From: Vallitalea okinawensis
GTDB lineage: Bacteria > Bacillota > Clostridia > Lachnospirales > PQDH01
Reading direction: 5' to 3'
Assembly (NCBI RefSeq): GCF_002964605.1
Contig: NZ_PQDH01000002.1
Location: forward strand, 915,090 to 979,089
DNA: 64,000 bases
Below the pieces are notes generated by a model that worked only from the letters and a program-made list of their open reading frames with translations, searched no databases and was not told the origin of the DNA. Within the stretch, counting starts at the first letter, position 1, and each line of letters starts with the position of its first letter. Shown one piece after another: positions 46,326 through 54,777 of the stretch. Position numbers and translations under genes: made by a program.

Positions 46326-46404
46326 AAAGTATGATTCCTTGCTTGATCATTTCGCGTAACGAAATGCATCAAACATAATGAGATTCGATACCTCATACTT
46401 TTAT
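46326..46404. other. Compact structured element of unknown role
   Basis: AAAGTATGA (near 46326) pairs with TCATACTTT (near 46404), enclosing a strong hairpin TTGAT-C-ATTTCG / CGAAAT-GC-ATCAA. About 80 bases, between converging copy D and copy E. May be an RNA, a terminator assembly or a remnant of a repeat element. Confidence 0.4.
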
Positions 46405-46427
46405 AAACAAAATGCGAGCTTTCCTAC

Positions 46428-46470
46428 ACTAAAATAAAGGGAATAGCCACTGGCCATCCCTTTATTTTTT
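46428..46470. terminator. Bidirectional intrinsic terminator
   Basis: AAATAAAGGG pairs with CCCTTTATTT around a TGGC-rich loop, T-run follows. Confidence 0.8.
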
Positions 46471-46875
46471 CTATAATCCATTACGAATTTGTTTAATCTC
46501 TTGATTACAGAAATGTCTAGACTCTCTCCTGCAATCATCTTCAGGATAATGTATAAGTAAGCCTATACATCCTGAACACTTCTTCTCTCTACATGCTCCA
46601 ATACATGCAAGCTGAACACTAATTATACATGTAATCGTAAATATCTTTTCAGTGCTAGGAGGTACTATAGCAAATATAGGTTTTTGGTCATTACTTCTTT
46701 TTATTATAACAATCATATAACAATCCGATGTGTTTTGGATTTTTACTGTTCCAGATGGCAGCACGCCAATTGCCTTCCAAATAACTCTGAGAATACCGTC
46801 ACAGGATTGATTTATTTTACTGCAAATTTCTTCTGTTATTAACTGTTTATATTTTTTATAATGGCAATCGTACAT
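46471..46875 (-). CDS. Ena-like (DUF3992) protein, copy E (divergent)
   Basis: A 134-residue protein, MYDCHYKKYKQLITEEICSK start. Core VIWKAIGVLPSGTVKIQNTSDC, FAIVPPSTEKIFTITCIISVQLACIGAC, GCIGLLIHYPEDDC, with extra Cys and a basic tail beyond the usual HY end. It is the most divergent of the five. ATG 46875 has GGGAGG 12 bases upstream, an unusually long spacing. It faces away from copy D and is the nearest member to the radical SAM pair. Confidence 0.55.
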   Translation of the reverse strand: MYDCHYKKYKQLITEEICSKINQSCDGILRVIWKAIGVLPSGTVKIQNTSDCYMIVIIKRSNDQKPIFAIVPPSTEKIFTITCIISVQLACIGACREKKCSGCIGLLIHYPEDDCRRESRHFCNQEIKQIRNGL

Positions 46876-47035
46876 AGAGAGTAAGCACCTCCCAATAATA
46901 CTTCTCAACATTATTATATTCCACGATCATGGACTTAGTTCTTATCATTATGCAACATAAAATAAAACTATGGCAGACATATAAATACAATAAGTTACTG
47001 TAATTAGTAAGGTTCGCTTATAAAAAATATATAGC

Positions 47036-47938
47036 TCATATGTATTTGCAATAAGTCCAAAGCATCTCCCAAATAATTCTAATATTCCCACTAAACAAAA
47101 GTGAAAACTCTACAGCAAACAAATAGCCGCATTCATCACATAAGCCTTCTATTTCAACACATCTTCCACATATGTATTTCTTTCTATCTTCAATAACGAT
47201 ACACTGATAGCAAGGTCTCTTCCACTTGTTTTTCATATATGTATCTAGTGCACTATACAAATTAAAAACTGGGATATTACTCTTCATCATCTTTTTTATT
47301 TTGCTCACTACCAGTTGCTTTTCTTGATAATTGAGTCGAAGATGTTCTGTTCCTTCATAAGGAGTATGGAAATTAAATGAGATGGCTTTAATATGAGGGT
47401 GTTGCTTCGCAAGTTCACCAACTTCTCCAATTTCATTATAGTTCATCTTATTAACTGCCATGTAGATACAAATATTAGAGTCATTAGCCTTATCCAAGTT
47501 CTTTATAATAGTGTCAAAGGTTTCACCTCTAATAAGATCATGAGTCTGTTTATTACCATCAATACTCAGAAAGATCAAATCTGCTTCTGGAATATTTAGA
47601 TTTATAGTTCCGTTTGTAACAACATTAACGATATAGAATCCCATGGCCTTTGCTTCTTGAACTAGATGCCTTATGTTCTTATTCCCATCTTGCCACAGCA
47701 GTGTCTCACCACCACAGAAGAATAAAATTCTAATTCCCTCTGAATATAATGATTCCATGTCTTCCTTTATATGTTCATAAGAATATATTTTTTTATTAAT
47801 ATTGCCTACAGCACAGTGTTGGCAATTTAAGTTACATTGATCCGTAAGTATAATAGTTCCCAAGATTGCTTTTTTCTGTCTCATTAGTATGGTTTTCACC
47901 CCAAACCATGATAGAGAAATAAAGTGATTTATTTTCAT
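47036..47938 (-). CDS. Radical SAM/SPASM-like protein
   Basis: A 300-residue radical SAM protein: LTDQCNLNCQHCAVG provides the CxxxCxxC cluster ligands near residue 34, followed by FFCGGETLLW, VTNGTIN and FLSIDGNKQTHDLIRG. C-terminal Cys (RPCYQC, KYICGRCVEIEGLCDECGY, near ~240-275) could bind an auxiliary cluster as in SPASM proteins. It follows the HemW-like gene by 13 bases. The substrate is unknown; these enzymes modify peptides or small molecules. RBS GGGGGTAGGTC precedes the ATG. Confidence 0.78.
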   Translation of the reverse strand: MKINHFISLSWFGVKTILMRQKKAILGTIILTDQCNLNCQHCAVGNINKKIYSYEHIKEDMESLYSEGIRILFFCGGETLLWQDGNKNIRHLVQEAKAMGFYIVNVVTNGTINLNIPEADLIFLSIDGNKQTHDLIRGETFDTIIKNLDKANDSNICIYMAVNKMNYNEIGEVGELAKQHPHIKAISFNFHTPYEGTEHLRLNYQEKQLVVSKIKKMMKSNIPVFNLYSALDTYMKNKWKRPCYQCIVIEDRKKYICGRCVEIEGLCDECGYLFAVEFSLLFSGNIRIIWEMLWTYCKYI

Positions 47939-47951
47939 GACCTACCCCCAT

Positions 47952-49226
47952 CTACAATTTTACTTCCTCTATCCATGGCTTTCTCATGGATATTTCCCAT
48001 AATCTATTTAAGTAATGAATTGAATATTGCTTTTCAATGTAGTGGTAAATAAAACGCCCTAGGTTTGTTAAAACAATATTATCCCCTTTATTCTTTGTCA
48101 TACCAAATAGCTTGGCAATTCTAAAAGCTAGTTTAAATTCTTTTAGCATATCCTTATGGAACAAATTTTTAAATCGCTTTTGATTGATGACTCCTTCATA
48201 ACATCTCCAGAAAAACCAAAAGATCATTTTCTCTCTTTCAGACATCCTATTGACAAGATTAATTGGCTTTCTTCTAGCCTCTATAGCTTCAATATATGCG
48301 TTAACGTTAAAGGTATTAAGATAAAAGTATGTATCAAAGTGAGAACTAGCTCCTGCGCCAAAGCCAATAAATGTTTCTCTTGTCACTGATGTATACCGGT
48401 TACTCTTTGATTTACCATATGTCCATACAGAACTTCTATCATAATCGTATTCCTTGGATATTATATCAATAATTTTTAGTATTTTACCTTCTTGCAACTC
48501 ACTAAATCGACTTAATTTATTCTTTTTTATAATCTGACTCATTGGGGTCAAAGGAAATACTATTAATGGATAAATGGACAACTGATCAATATCATAGGAG
48601 TATACCTTTTTTAGATCATACTCAATATCTTTTAAGGTTTGCCCTGGTATATTGGTCATGATATCCACATCAATGCATTTAAAATTATATTGTTTAACTA
48701 ATGTGAGAACTTGCTCTATTTCTCTTTCTCTATAATCTCTCCCTAGGAATTCTAAAGCTCGATCATTAAACGTTTGTACTCCAATGCTAATTAGATTAAC
48801 TCCCATTTCAAGTAGTTCATCTAATAATTGGTTATTGACCTCTGTTGGGTAAACTTCCACACCTATATTCCCACTAAATCCATATAACTCTTTAAGAAGA
48901 TTTATTACTTCTTTCAATGTAGGCAGCATTAGAGTTGGTGTACCTCCTCCAAAATAGACAGAAGTAATTTGTTGGTTATTAAATTCATCTCTATAATAGG
49001 TAATTTCTTTTAATAAAGCTCTTCTATAGTTTTCTGCAATTTTCTTATTATAGAGCGTCTTATTGTAAGGACAATAAGGACAGATTTTCTTACAAAAAGG
49101 AATATGTATATAGAAACCTATATGGTCATTAATACTATTAAAATCAATCATCCCATCCATATAGCTTACAAACTTAAATTTCTCTTTTTTTCCGAGTATG
49201 ACTCGACGTAATATATTAGTAAGCAT
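47952..49226 (-). CDS. HemN/HemW-like radical SAM protein
   Basis: A 424-residue protein with the coproporphyrinogen-oxidase-like arrangement: FYIHIPFCKKICPYCPYNKT (Cys ligands CxxxCxxC near residue 51), VYFGGGTPTLM, VEVYPTEV, ISIGVQTFNDRALEFLGR, IDVDIMTNIPGQT, and a winged-helix-like C-terminal region. The third position CPYCPY differs from the CxYCxF of HemW, and ORF order with a second radical SAM gene suggests a different role, perhaps heme handling or a peptide modification. ATG 49226 with AAGGGGG upstream was chosen; the frame is open to 49271. First gene of a two-gene operon. Confidence 0.78.
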   Translation of the reverse strand: MLTNILRRVILGKKEKFKFVSYMDGMIDFNSINDHIGFYIHIPFCKKICPYCPYNKTLYNKKIAENYRRALLKEITYYRDEFNNQQITSVYFGGGTPTLMLPTLKEVINLLKELYGFSGNIGVEVYPTEVNNQLLDELLEMGVNLISIGVQTFNDRALEFLGRDYREREIEQVLTLVKQYNFKCIDVDIMTNIPGQTLKDIEYDLKKVYSYDIDQLSIYPLIVFPLTPMSQIIKKNKLSRFSELQEGKILKIIDIISKEYDYDRSSVWTYGKSKSNRYTSVTRETFIGFGAGASSHFDTYFYLNTFNVNAYIEAIEARRKPINLVNRMSEREKMIFWFFWRCYEGVINQKRFKNLFHKDMLKEFKLAFRIAKLFGMTKNKGDNIVLTNLGRFIYHYIEKQYSIHYLNRLWEISMRKPWIEEVKL

Positions 49227-49369
49227 TTTTTCCCCCTTATAGCTTTTGGTAAAATTTCTACTAACCCCCATTTTAAACTAAGCTCCTTAACAAGTAAACA
49301 AATAACAAATAATTTTAAGTATATTTTAATAAGAAAGTGACTATTGTCATGTTTTATTTATGAATAAGA

Positions 49370-49407
49370 AAAGTAGAGTGAATCCTCCTAAAGTTTCCAC
49401 TCTACAT
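49370..49407 (-). terminator. Intrinsic terminator of the SASP gene
   Basis: GTAGAGTG (49373-49380) pairs with CACTCTAC (49398-49405). Confidence 0.7.
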
Positions 49408-49411
49408 ACTA

Positions 49412-49642
49412 CTATTCTATCCTGTTACCTTGTGCCATCTCGCGCTCCACTCGTTCAATCATACGTTTTACCATCTGGCCACCAATATTTCCACCACTTT
49501 GGACTTGTTGGTTAACGTGTTGTGGTTCATCAGTTATATTACTCATCTCCTGTGTATTTGCAATTCCTAATTCATTAGCTATTTCCATTTTGAATTTAGC
49601 TAACGCACCTTCAGCATTTGGTATTAGTGGTCGTTTTGACAT
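49412..49642 (-). CDS. Alpha/beta-type small acid-soluble spore protein
   Basis: A 76-residue SASP. ALAKFKMEIANELGIAN contains the conserved germination protease (GPR) site region, and GGNIGGQMVKRMIERVEREM is the second signature. Such proteins coat and protect spore DNA and are degraded at germination. AGGTG lies 7 bases before the ATG. It confirms sporulation, and lies in the neighbourhood of the Ena-like genes. The exact name within the alpha/beta family cannot be set. Confidence 0.93.
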   Translation of the reverse strand: MSKRPLIPNAEGALAKFKMEIANELGIANTQEMSNITDEPQHVNQQVQSGGNIGGQMVKRMIERVEREMAQGNRIE

Positions 49643-49743
49643 ATTTTCACCTGCTTATATTTTTTCCTTGTTGCATTATTTATTATCTCTCACTCTTGCT
49701 TTAATAAACAAATCACTATCTACCATTAATTCAATTTTTTCTC

Positions 49744-49798
49744 ATTGTAAACCATTGACTAAAATCAAGTTGACAATATATCTATATTTTTTTATAAT
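49744..49798 (+). promoter_or_regulatory. BirA operator overlapping the bioD promoter
   Basis: ATTGTAAACC (49744-49753), 14 bases, AGTTGACAAT (49768-49777): the inverted repeat of a BirA biotin-operator. The right half contains the -35 TTGACA (49770-49775), followed after 17 bases by TATAAT (49793-49798). Confidence 0.8.
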
Positions 49799-49933
49799 AA
49801 GATAAGTCTTTATAAAAATTAATTTGAATAAGTATATTCATCTTATGAATTAATCTTAGTATAAGATAGCTAATGTTGCTTTAGCTAAATTATAAGAAGA
49901 CTAATAAAAACAAGTTAGAAAGAAGGCATCATC

Positions 49934-50632
49934 ATGAGTCATCTGTTTATAACTGGATCTGATACTGATGTTGGAAAAACCTTTGTCACAGCCGGTCTTA
50001 CCCATGTCTTACATAAAAATGGAAAGAAGGTTTGTCCTTATAAGCCTGTTCAAAGTGGTGGAGAGATAGGCGAAACAGGGCTTGAGCCTGGTGATTGTAA
50101 ATTCGTCAAAAATATGACAGATCTACTATTACCCTATGATTTAATGAATACCTATTGTTTAAAAGAACCCATTTCTCCTCATCGAGCAGCTGAGAAGGAA
50201 GGTGTTCATTTAGTCCCTGAAAATATTTTAGACCACTATTATTTCCTAGAAAATAAATTTGACCATGTCCTAGTTGAAGGAGCTGGTGGTGTTGTTGTTC
50301 CGCTTCTAAGAAATAGTTTCTATATGTATGACCTCATGAAACAACTTGGAATACCTGCTATTGTTGTTACTCGAACTGCAGTTGGAACTATTAATCACAC
50401 AGCTTTGACTGTGCATTATTTAAAAAGTATAGGTATACATATAAAAGCAATTATTTTTAATGGTTATGAGGGTCATGATTATGAGGATGACAACATCAAA
50501 ATCCTAAAGGATATCACTCAAATTGAGCAAATCTTTGTTTTACCTAAAGTAAAAGAGTTCTCTCGTGAGAAAGTTCAGGAGGTTTATGAGAAACATTTAC
50601 CTTTTGATCAAGTTTTGAATCTACTGAAATGA
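49934..50632 (+). CDS. bioD: Dethiobiotin synthetase
   Basis: A 232-residue ATP-dependent ligase that closes the ureido ring of 7,8-diaminopelargonate to dethiobiotin. P-loop ITGSDTDVGKTFVTAGL, KPVQSGG, LVEGAGGVVVPL and VTRTAVGTINHTALT are family signatures. It stands alone here; bioA, bioB and bioF are not in the window. It is biotin-repressed through the BirA operator upstream. Confidence 0.92.
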   Translation: MSHLFITGSDTDVGKTFVTAGLTHVLHKNGKKVCPYKPVQSGGEIGETGLEPGDCKFVKNMTDLLLPYDLMNTYCLKEPISPHRAAEKEGVHLVPENILDHYYFLENKFDHVLVEGAGGVVVPLLRNSFYMYDLMKQLGIPAIVVTRTAVGTINHTALTVHYLKSIGIHIKAIIFNGYEGHDYEDDNIKILKDITQIEQIFVLPKVKEFSREKVQEVYEKHLPFDQVLNLLK

Positions 50633-50850
50633 TGGAGGTATTTTTTCACCACACCTTGATGAACTTGATATTGATTAGTAAGTCATCAATTACGATGAGG
50701 AGTTAGGTTTCTAACTCCTTTCTCATTCCCTGAAACAGCTTTTAGTTAATATTAATTTATTTGCAATTTATTTGCATTAATAACTTTTTCATGGTATAAT
50801 ACATATGCATTTTTTATTTTGATAATCAAAGTATTCTTGAGGTGGTACAT

Positions 50851-51720
50851 GTGAATACACAAATGTTGAAAAACCTTTTAGCGTCTAAAACTATAGCAGT
50901 CTCGATACTTAACACAAAAAAACTTGACCAATTAATATATTACATGAACGATACATGTAAAGAGTTCTTACAGTATGACCAACATGAACTCAATCAAGTA
51001 ACATTAAAAGCTATTATACATAAAGATGATCTCCATAGTTCAACTCAGATGCTCCATAAACTGTTAAATTCTGAACTTAAAGAGTATACAGCTGAAAGAA
51101 GATATGTACGTAAAGATGGTAGCGAGTTTTGGGGATTACTTACTCTAAAATGGCTAGATGATACTTTTATTCTATGGACGATACAAGATATCCAAGAAAA
51201 AAAAGATATAGAAGAGGCTTTTATTAACTTTATTCATCAAGGTTCGGTTAATAGAATTTCTTCTGAAGACTCTTTCGAACATCCGACAATGGACTCTGAA
51301 CTATCTATAGGTCCAAAGAGTAATAGGAAATATTTTAGAATTTCATTAAAATGTCCGATTTGTTCAGAACTTCGAATCCTTCGGGAAGGTAAAGGCTCTA
51401 TGGCAACTTCTTCATCAACTAATATTTGTATAAAAGATATTGGTCCAGGAGGGTTGAAATTTAAAAGTGATCTAAAATTACCTGTTGACTCACAATTGAC
51501 CTTGGAATTTAACTTTCAGCTTCTTGGTATAAAATTTAATCTTCGTGGAAAAGTGGTTAGAGCGGTTACTAAAAAAGGCTATTACCAATATGGCGTTCGA
51601 TTTTATATCGATGAAAAAAATAGAGCTTTGTTGGCTAGAACTTGTAATAATGTAGCAATCTTATATCGTAATCGTATAGCTTTATACGATACCCATTTAT
51701 GTGAAAAATCATGTGACTAA
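50851..51720 (+). CDS. PAS-PilZ domain protein (putative c-di-GMP effector)
   Basis: A 289-residue protein. Residues ~10-125 form a PAS domain ending in a typical RRYVRKDGSEFWGLLTLKWL and TIQDIQEKKDIEEA; after a linker, residues ~165-275 form a PilZ domain with RKYFR (the RxxxR binding motif) and KDIGPGGLKFKS (D/NxSxxG-like), ending in GKVVRA-KGYYQYGVRF. PilZ binds cyclic di-GMP, so it may combine signal input with c-di-GMP reading. GTG 50851 has GAGGTGG 5 bases upstream. Confidence 0.8.
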   Translation: MNTQMLKNLLASKTIAVSILNTKKLDQLIYYMNDTCKEFLQYDQHELNQVTLKAIIHKDDLHSSTQMLHKLLNSELKEYTAERRYVRKDGSEFWGLLTLKWLDDTFILWTIQDIQEKKDIEEAFINFIHQGSVNRISSEDSFEHPTMDSELSIGPKSNRKYFRISLKCPICSELRILREGKGSMATSSSTNICIKDIGPGGLKFKSDLKLPVDSQLTLEFNFQLLGIKFNLRGKVVRAVTKKGYYQYGVRFYIDEKNRALLARTCNNVAILYRNRIALYDTHLCEKSCD

Positions 51721-51754
51721 CTATAGGTGTAAATACATATAGTCATACATATTA

Positions 51755-51780
51755 AAGAGGGCTCAAAGTTGAGCCCTCTT
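51755..51780. terminator. Bidirectional intrinsic terminator
   Basis: AAGAGGGCTCAA (51755-51766) pairs with TTGAGCCCTCTT (51769-51780). Confidence 0.85.
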
Positions 51781-51781
51781 C

Positions 51782-52417
51782 TTATATTAAATTACTTTTG
51801 ATTAGACCTGCACGTACATATAAAGTTATACTTGATAATAAGATACATGATAATATATCACCACCAACTGATACTAAGAAACCGTATTGAATAGCTAACA
51901 TGATTGAGAATTCTGCACCAACGAATAAGTTCTTTGCCATATATAAGTATGGTACACCGGTTATATAGATAACTATCATGGCGATTAGTGATGCAATAAT
52001 ATACCATTTAAAAGTATAAGTTCCTTTTAATTCTATGATTTTACCAGCTACATATGCGCCTAAAATGAAACCAATCAAATAACCGAATGTTGGTGTGAAT
52101 ATATAATAAATACCACCCCCACTAGCAAAAACAGGGACACCAATTAAGCCAATGATGACATAAATCAACTGTGATAACATACCTAACCTAGAACCCAATA
52201 ATAAACCAGACATGATGCAGAAAAATAATTGCATAGTAAATGGTACATAAGGTAGTGGTATTTTTATCCAAGCCCCTACCGCAGTTAATGCAGCAAATAA
52301 TCCAACTAGAATTATATTCTTAGGATTAAGATCCGCCTTATACATATTATAAACTGTGATAGCTCCCATAATAATAAAAGCACCTACAGCAAGTATCAAT
52401 TGTAACTCTGTACTCAT
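51782..52417 (-). CDS. bioY: BioY biotin transporter S component
   Basis: A 211-residue membrane protein with about six helices, matching the BioY family (IKIPLPYVPFTMQLFFCIMSGLLLGSRLG, then GIYYIFTPTFGYLIGFILGAYVAG). BioY captures biotin alone or with EcfA/EcfT energy-coupling subunits; those are not in the window. Regulated by a BirA operator upstream, so it is switched on when biotin is scarce. Confidence 0.93.
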   Translation of the reverse strand: MSTELQLILAVGAFIIMGAITVYNMYKADLNPKNIILVGLFAALTAVGAWIKIPLPYVPFTMQLFFCIMSGLLLGSRLGMLSQLIYVIIGLIGVPVFASGGGIYYIFTPTFGYLIGFILGAYVAGKIIELKGTYTFKWYIIASLIAMIVIYITGVPYLYMAKNLFVGAEFSIMLAIQYGFLVSVGGDILSCILLSSITLYVRAGLIKSNLI

Positions 52418-52465
52418 AAATATTGTTTCCCCTCTCTTTAAGCATACTATTTTAATGTTAACTCC

Positions 52466-52520
52466 ATTATATAAGACAACCTTTTTATTGTCAACTAATT
52501 TACACGATTAGGTTAACAAT
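52466..52520 (-). promoter_or_regulatory. BirA operator overlapping the bioY promoter
   Basis: ATTGTTAACC (52520-52511 on the minus strand), 14 bases, AGTTGACAAT (52496-52487). The right half holds -35 TTGACA (52494-52489), a 17-base spacer and TATAAT (52471-52466). Same geometry as at bioD. Confidence 0.8.
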
Positions 52521-52525
52521 AAACC

Positions 52526-52553
52526 AAAAAAGCTCAGGTGTAAAACCTGAGCC
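52526..52553 (-). terminator. Intrinsic terminator of the MATE gene
   Basis: Stem GCTCAGGT/ACCTGAGC followed on the minus strand by six T residues. Confidence 0.8.
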
Positions 52554-52569
52554 CTATCTGATTCATCAC

Positions 52570-53919
52570 TTATGCATTTTTTAGTTTACCAACTTTTTCA
52601 TAGTTTTTTTTATAACAGATTAAATAGTAAATACTTATTCCTAAAGTAAGTAGTTCAGCAAATGTAATGGATAAGAAAATACCTGCCTCACCTATAAAAA
52701 TAGGCAACATATAAATTCCAATGACTACAAACAATAAACTTCTTGATAAAGATAAGATTGCTGACTTTACTGCTTCTTCTATAGCAGTAAAGAATGAGGA
52801 TACAATAATATTAAAGCCCATTAAAAAGTAGGATGTTATAAACAGCTTGGTCATATAAACAGTCATATCTATCAATTCTTTATTTTCCTTGGCAAAAATA
52901 TTAATAATAGGTTCTGACTTAAAAAACATCCAGAAAAATGCTGTTATACTAATTCCTTCAGCTGTTATAATTGCCACCCTTAAGGTTTTATGAACTCTTT
53001 TATAGTTTCCAGCACCTAGATTATAGCTAACTATAGGTTGAAGAGATTGGGTTAATCCGAAGATAACCATAATCACTATTGTATTGATATATAGTACGAT
53101 ACTCATCGCTGAGACACCCATTTCTCCAAGAGCTTTCATAATAACAATGTTGAATAAAAGAGTAGTAACAGAAGTTGAGACCTGAGTTAAAAATTCTGAA
53201 CTTCCATTGAAAATTATTTTTCTGAAAACCTCTATTTCAGGTTTGAAAAGAGTAAATTTCAGTCTAGCTTTCTTAGAAAGGAAGTGGCCTATTAATAGAG
53301 TTGTAGCTAATAGACTTGAGGTTACTGTTGCAATTGCTGCACCTTTTAGTCCTAAGCCTATGATGCCAATTAAAACAAAATCCAATAGGATATTTAAAAG
53401 AGATGAACTAATGGCAACTACCATACTATAGTTAGGTCTACCATCTGTCCTAATAAAAACATCAAATAGCATTGGACCTTGAGAAAAGATTAAGCCAAAG
53501 AGCATGACGTATAAATATTCTTTTACAAGAGGTGCCAATGTTTCATTTGCACCTAATAAATTAATTAATGGATCAATAAAAATTAATCCTAGCACAGTTG
53601 AAAGAATACTTACTGCTGCTGCCAATGATACCGTAAAAGAAAATATCTGAGAAGCTTTCTTCATATCTCCTTTACCAGCATGAATGGTTGCTACTACATT
53701 ACCCCCTATGGCTATCATACCTGTAATACTACCTACAAATGTAATAAAAGGCATTGCCATATTTACAGCTGCTAAGCCTAGATGTCCTACATACTGTCCT
53801 ACAAAAATCCCGTCAACAATGACATATAATGAGAGTACAACCATACCAATAATTGATGGTATCGCGTACTGAAAAAATATTTTTACAATTGAGTCATTTC
53901 CTAAATCTAGTTGCTTCAT
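52570..53919 (-). CDS. MATE-family multidrug efflux transporter
   Basis: A 449-residue 12-helix protein of the MATE family (DinF/NorM-like Firmicute subgroup). The start MKQLDLGNDSIVKIFFQYAI, PSIIGMVVLSLYVIVDGIFVGQYVGHLGLAAVNMAMPF, and PIVSYNLGAGNYKR repeated-half motif are typical. It expels cationic drugs or metabolites with sodium or protons. It lies 55 bases after its MerR regulator, behind a MerR-type promoter. ATG 53919 has GGAGG 8 bases upstream. Confidence 0.9.
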   Translation of the reverse strand: MKQLDLGNDSIVKIFFQYAIPSIIGMVVLSLYVIVDGIFVGQYVGHLGLAAVNMAMPFITFVGSITGMIAIGGNVVATIHAGKGDMKKASQIFSFTVSLAAAVSILSTVLGLIFIDPLINLLGANETLAPLVKEYLYVMLFGLIFSQGPMLFDVFIRTDGRPNYSMVVAISSSLLNILLDFVLIGIIGLGLKGAAIATVTSSLLATTLLIGHFLSKKARLKFTLFKPEIEVFRKIIFNGSSEFLTQVSTSVTTLLFNIVIMKALGEMGVSAMSIVLYINTIVIMVIFGLTQSLQPIVSYNLGAGNYKRVHKTLRVAIITAEGISITAFFWMFFKSEPIINIFAKENKELIDMTVYMTKLFITSYFLMGFNIIVSSFFTAIEEAVKSAILSLSRSLLFVVIGIYMLPIFIGEAGIFLSITFAELLTLGISIYYLICYKKNYEKVGKLKNA

Positions 53920-53939
53920 GAGCTCCACCTCCAACAGGT

Positions 53940-53970
53940 ATCATACACGTTAGAGTAACTCTAATGTCAA
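53940..53970 (-). promoter_or_regulatory. MerR-type promoter of the MATE gene
   Basis: Minus strand TTGACA (53970-53965), 19-base spacer, TATGAT (53945-53940). The spacer holds a near-perfect dyad TTAGAGT-T-ACTCTAA. A 19-base spacer that needs twisting is the hallmark of MerR activation. Confidence 0.85.
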
Positions 53971-53973
53971 TAA

Positions 53974-54756
53974 TTAATTTAAAAAAATTTGAAACTCTGT
54001 GATGTAACGAGTCTCATCACCAATCAAAAGATAGTTTTCATTCATGTATTCTATTAGAAATTGATTTTCTAAACCTTCTTTTTCCTTCATTTCAATCAAA
54101 AACTCATTAATGTTTCTTTTCAATTCATCTTCTGTACCTTCTAGAAGTAAGCTTATATATTCACCTGCAGGTATAAGTAGTATTTCATTCTCCTCTTTCA
54201 CTTTCCCCTTTTCTTCTTCAGTTAAGGTAATGTATAGATTTTCTATATTTTCTTGTTGGTGTAGTAAAGCTCGATTAAATAGACTTATTTGTCCATTATC
54301 AGTTATTTGCTTGATCGTATTTTCTTCAATAATGGTCCTATCCTCTGCATCAATTTCTCCTACTTTAATTGCCAATCGCTCTGGAAATTTTTTTACTATT
54401 GGTTTATTCAGATACTGCTTATAGTGATTATAAAAATTTATTTTCTTATCTAATAAATCTTTAGTTCTTTCAAGGTCTCTAATCTGATTTTCAATTTTTT
54501 GCTTATTATCCTGTAATAGCTGATTATACTCATCTGCTTTAAAAGGATTACTTAATCTATCTTTAATTTGGACAATGGGAACATTCATTTCTCTTAATAA
54601 ACGTATAATGCTCAATTCAAATATATGATCGTCATTATAATAACGGTAACCATTCTGATCATACTTGGGGTTTATGAGACCAATCTTGTCATAATATCGT
54701 AATGTATGTTTACTTAATCCAATAAGTTTAGCCATCTCATTAATGTATAATTTCAT
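53974..54756 (-). CDS. MerR-family multidrug-responsive regulator
   Basis: A 260-residue protein. Residues ~1-70 are a MerR winged helix (MKLYINEMAKLIGLSKHTLR, YYDKIGLINPKYDQNGYRYY), then a dimerisation coiled coil (~80-125), and a long C-terminal GyrI-like ligand-binding region (IENLYITLTEEEKGKVKEEN, ILLIPAGEYISLLLEG) of the BmrR/BltR type. It likely binds drugs and activates the MATE gene downstream through the 19-bp-spacer promoter. The start of its own transcript is not clear. DUF1450 gene lies 21 bases upstream. Confidence 0.9.
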   Translation of the reverse strand: MKLYINEMAKLIGLSKHTLRYYDKIGLINPKYDQNGYRYYNDDHIFELSIIRLLREMNVPIVQIKDRLSNPFKADEYNQLLQDNKQKIENQIRDLERTKDLLDKKINFYNHYKQYLNKPIVKKFPERLAIKVGEIDAEDRTIIEENTIKQITDNGQISLFNRALLHQQENIENLYITLTEEEKGKVKEENEILLIPAGEYISLLLEGTEDELKRNINEFLIEMKEKEGLENQFLIEYMNENYLLIGDETRYITEFQIFLN

Positions 54757-54777
54757 ATTCTTTCTACTTCCTTCCCT

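Noticed and set aside
49412-49642. A second, small DNA-binding regulator
   Set aside because: The motif set (KFKMEIANELGI, GGNIGG) is that of an alpha/beta SASP.
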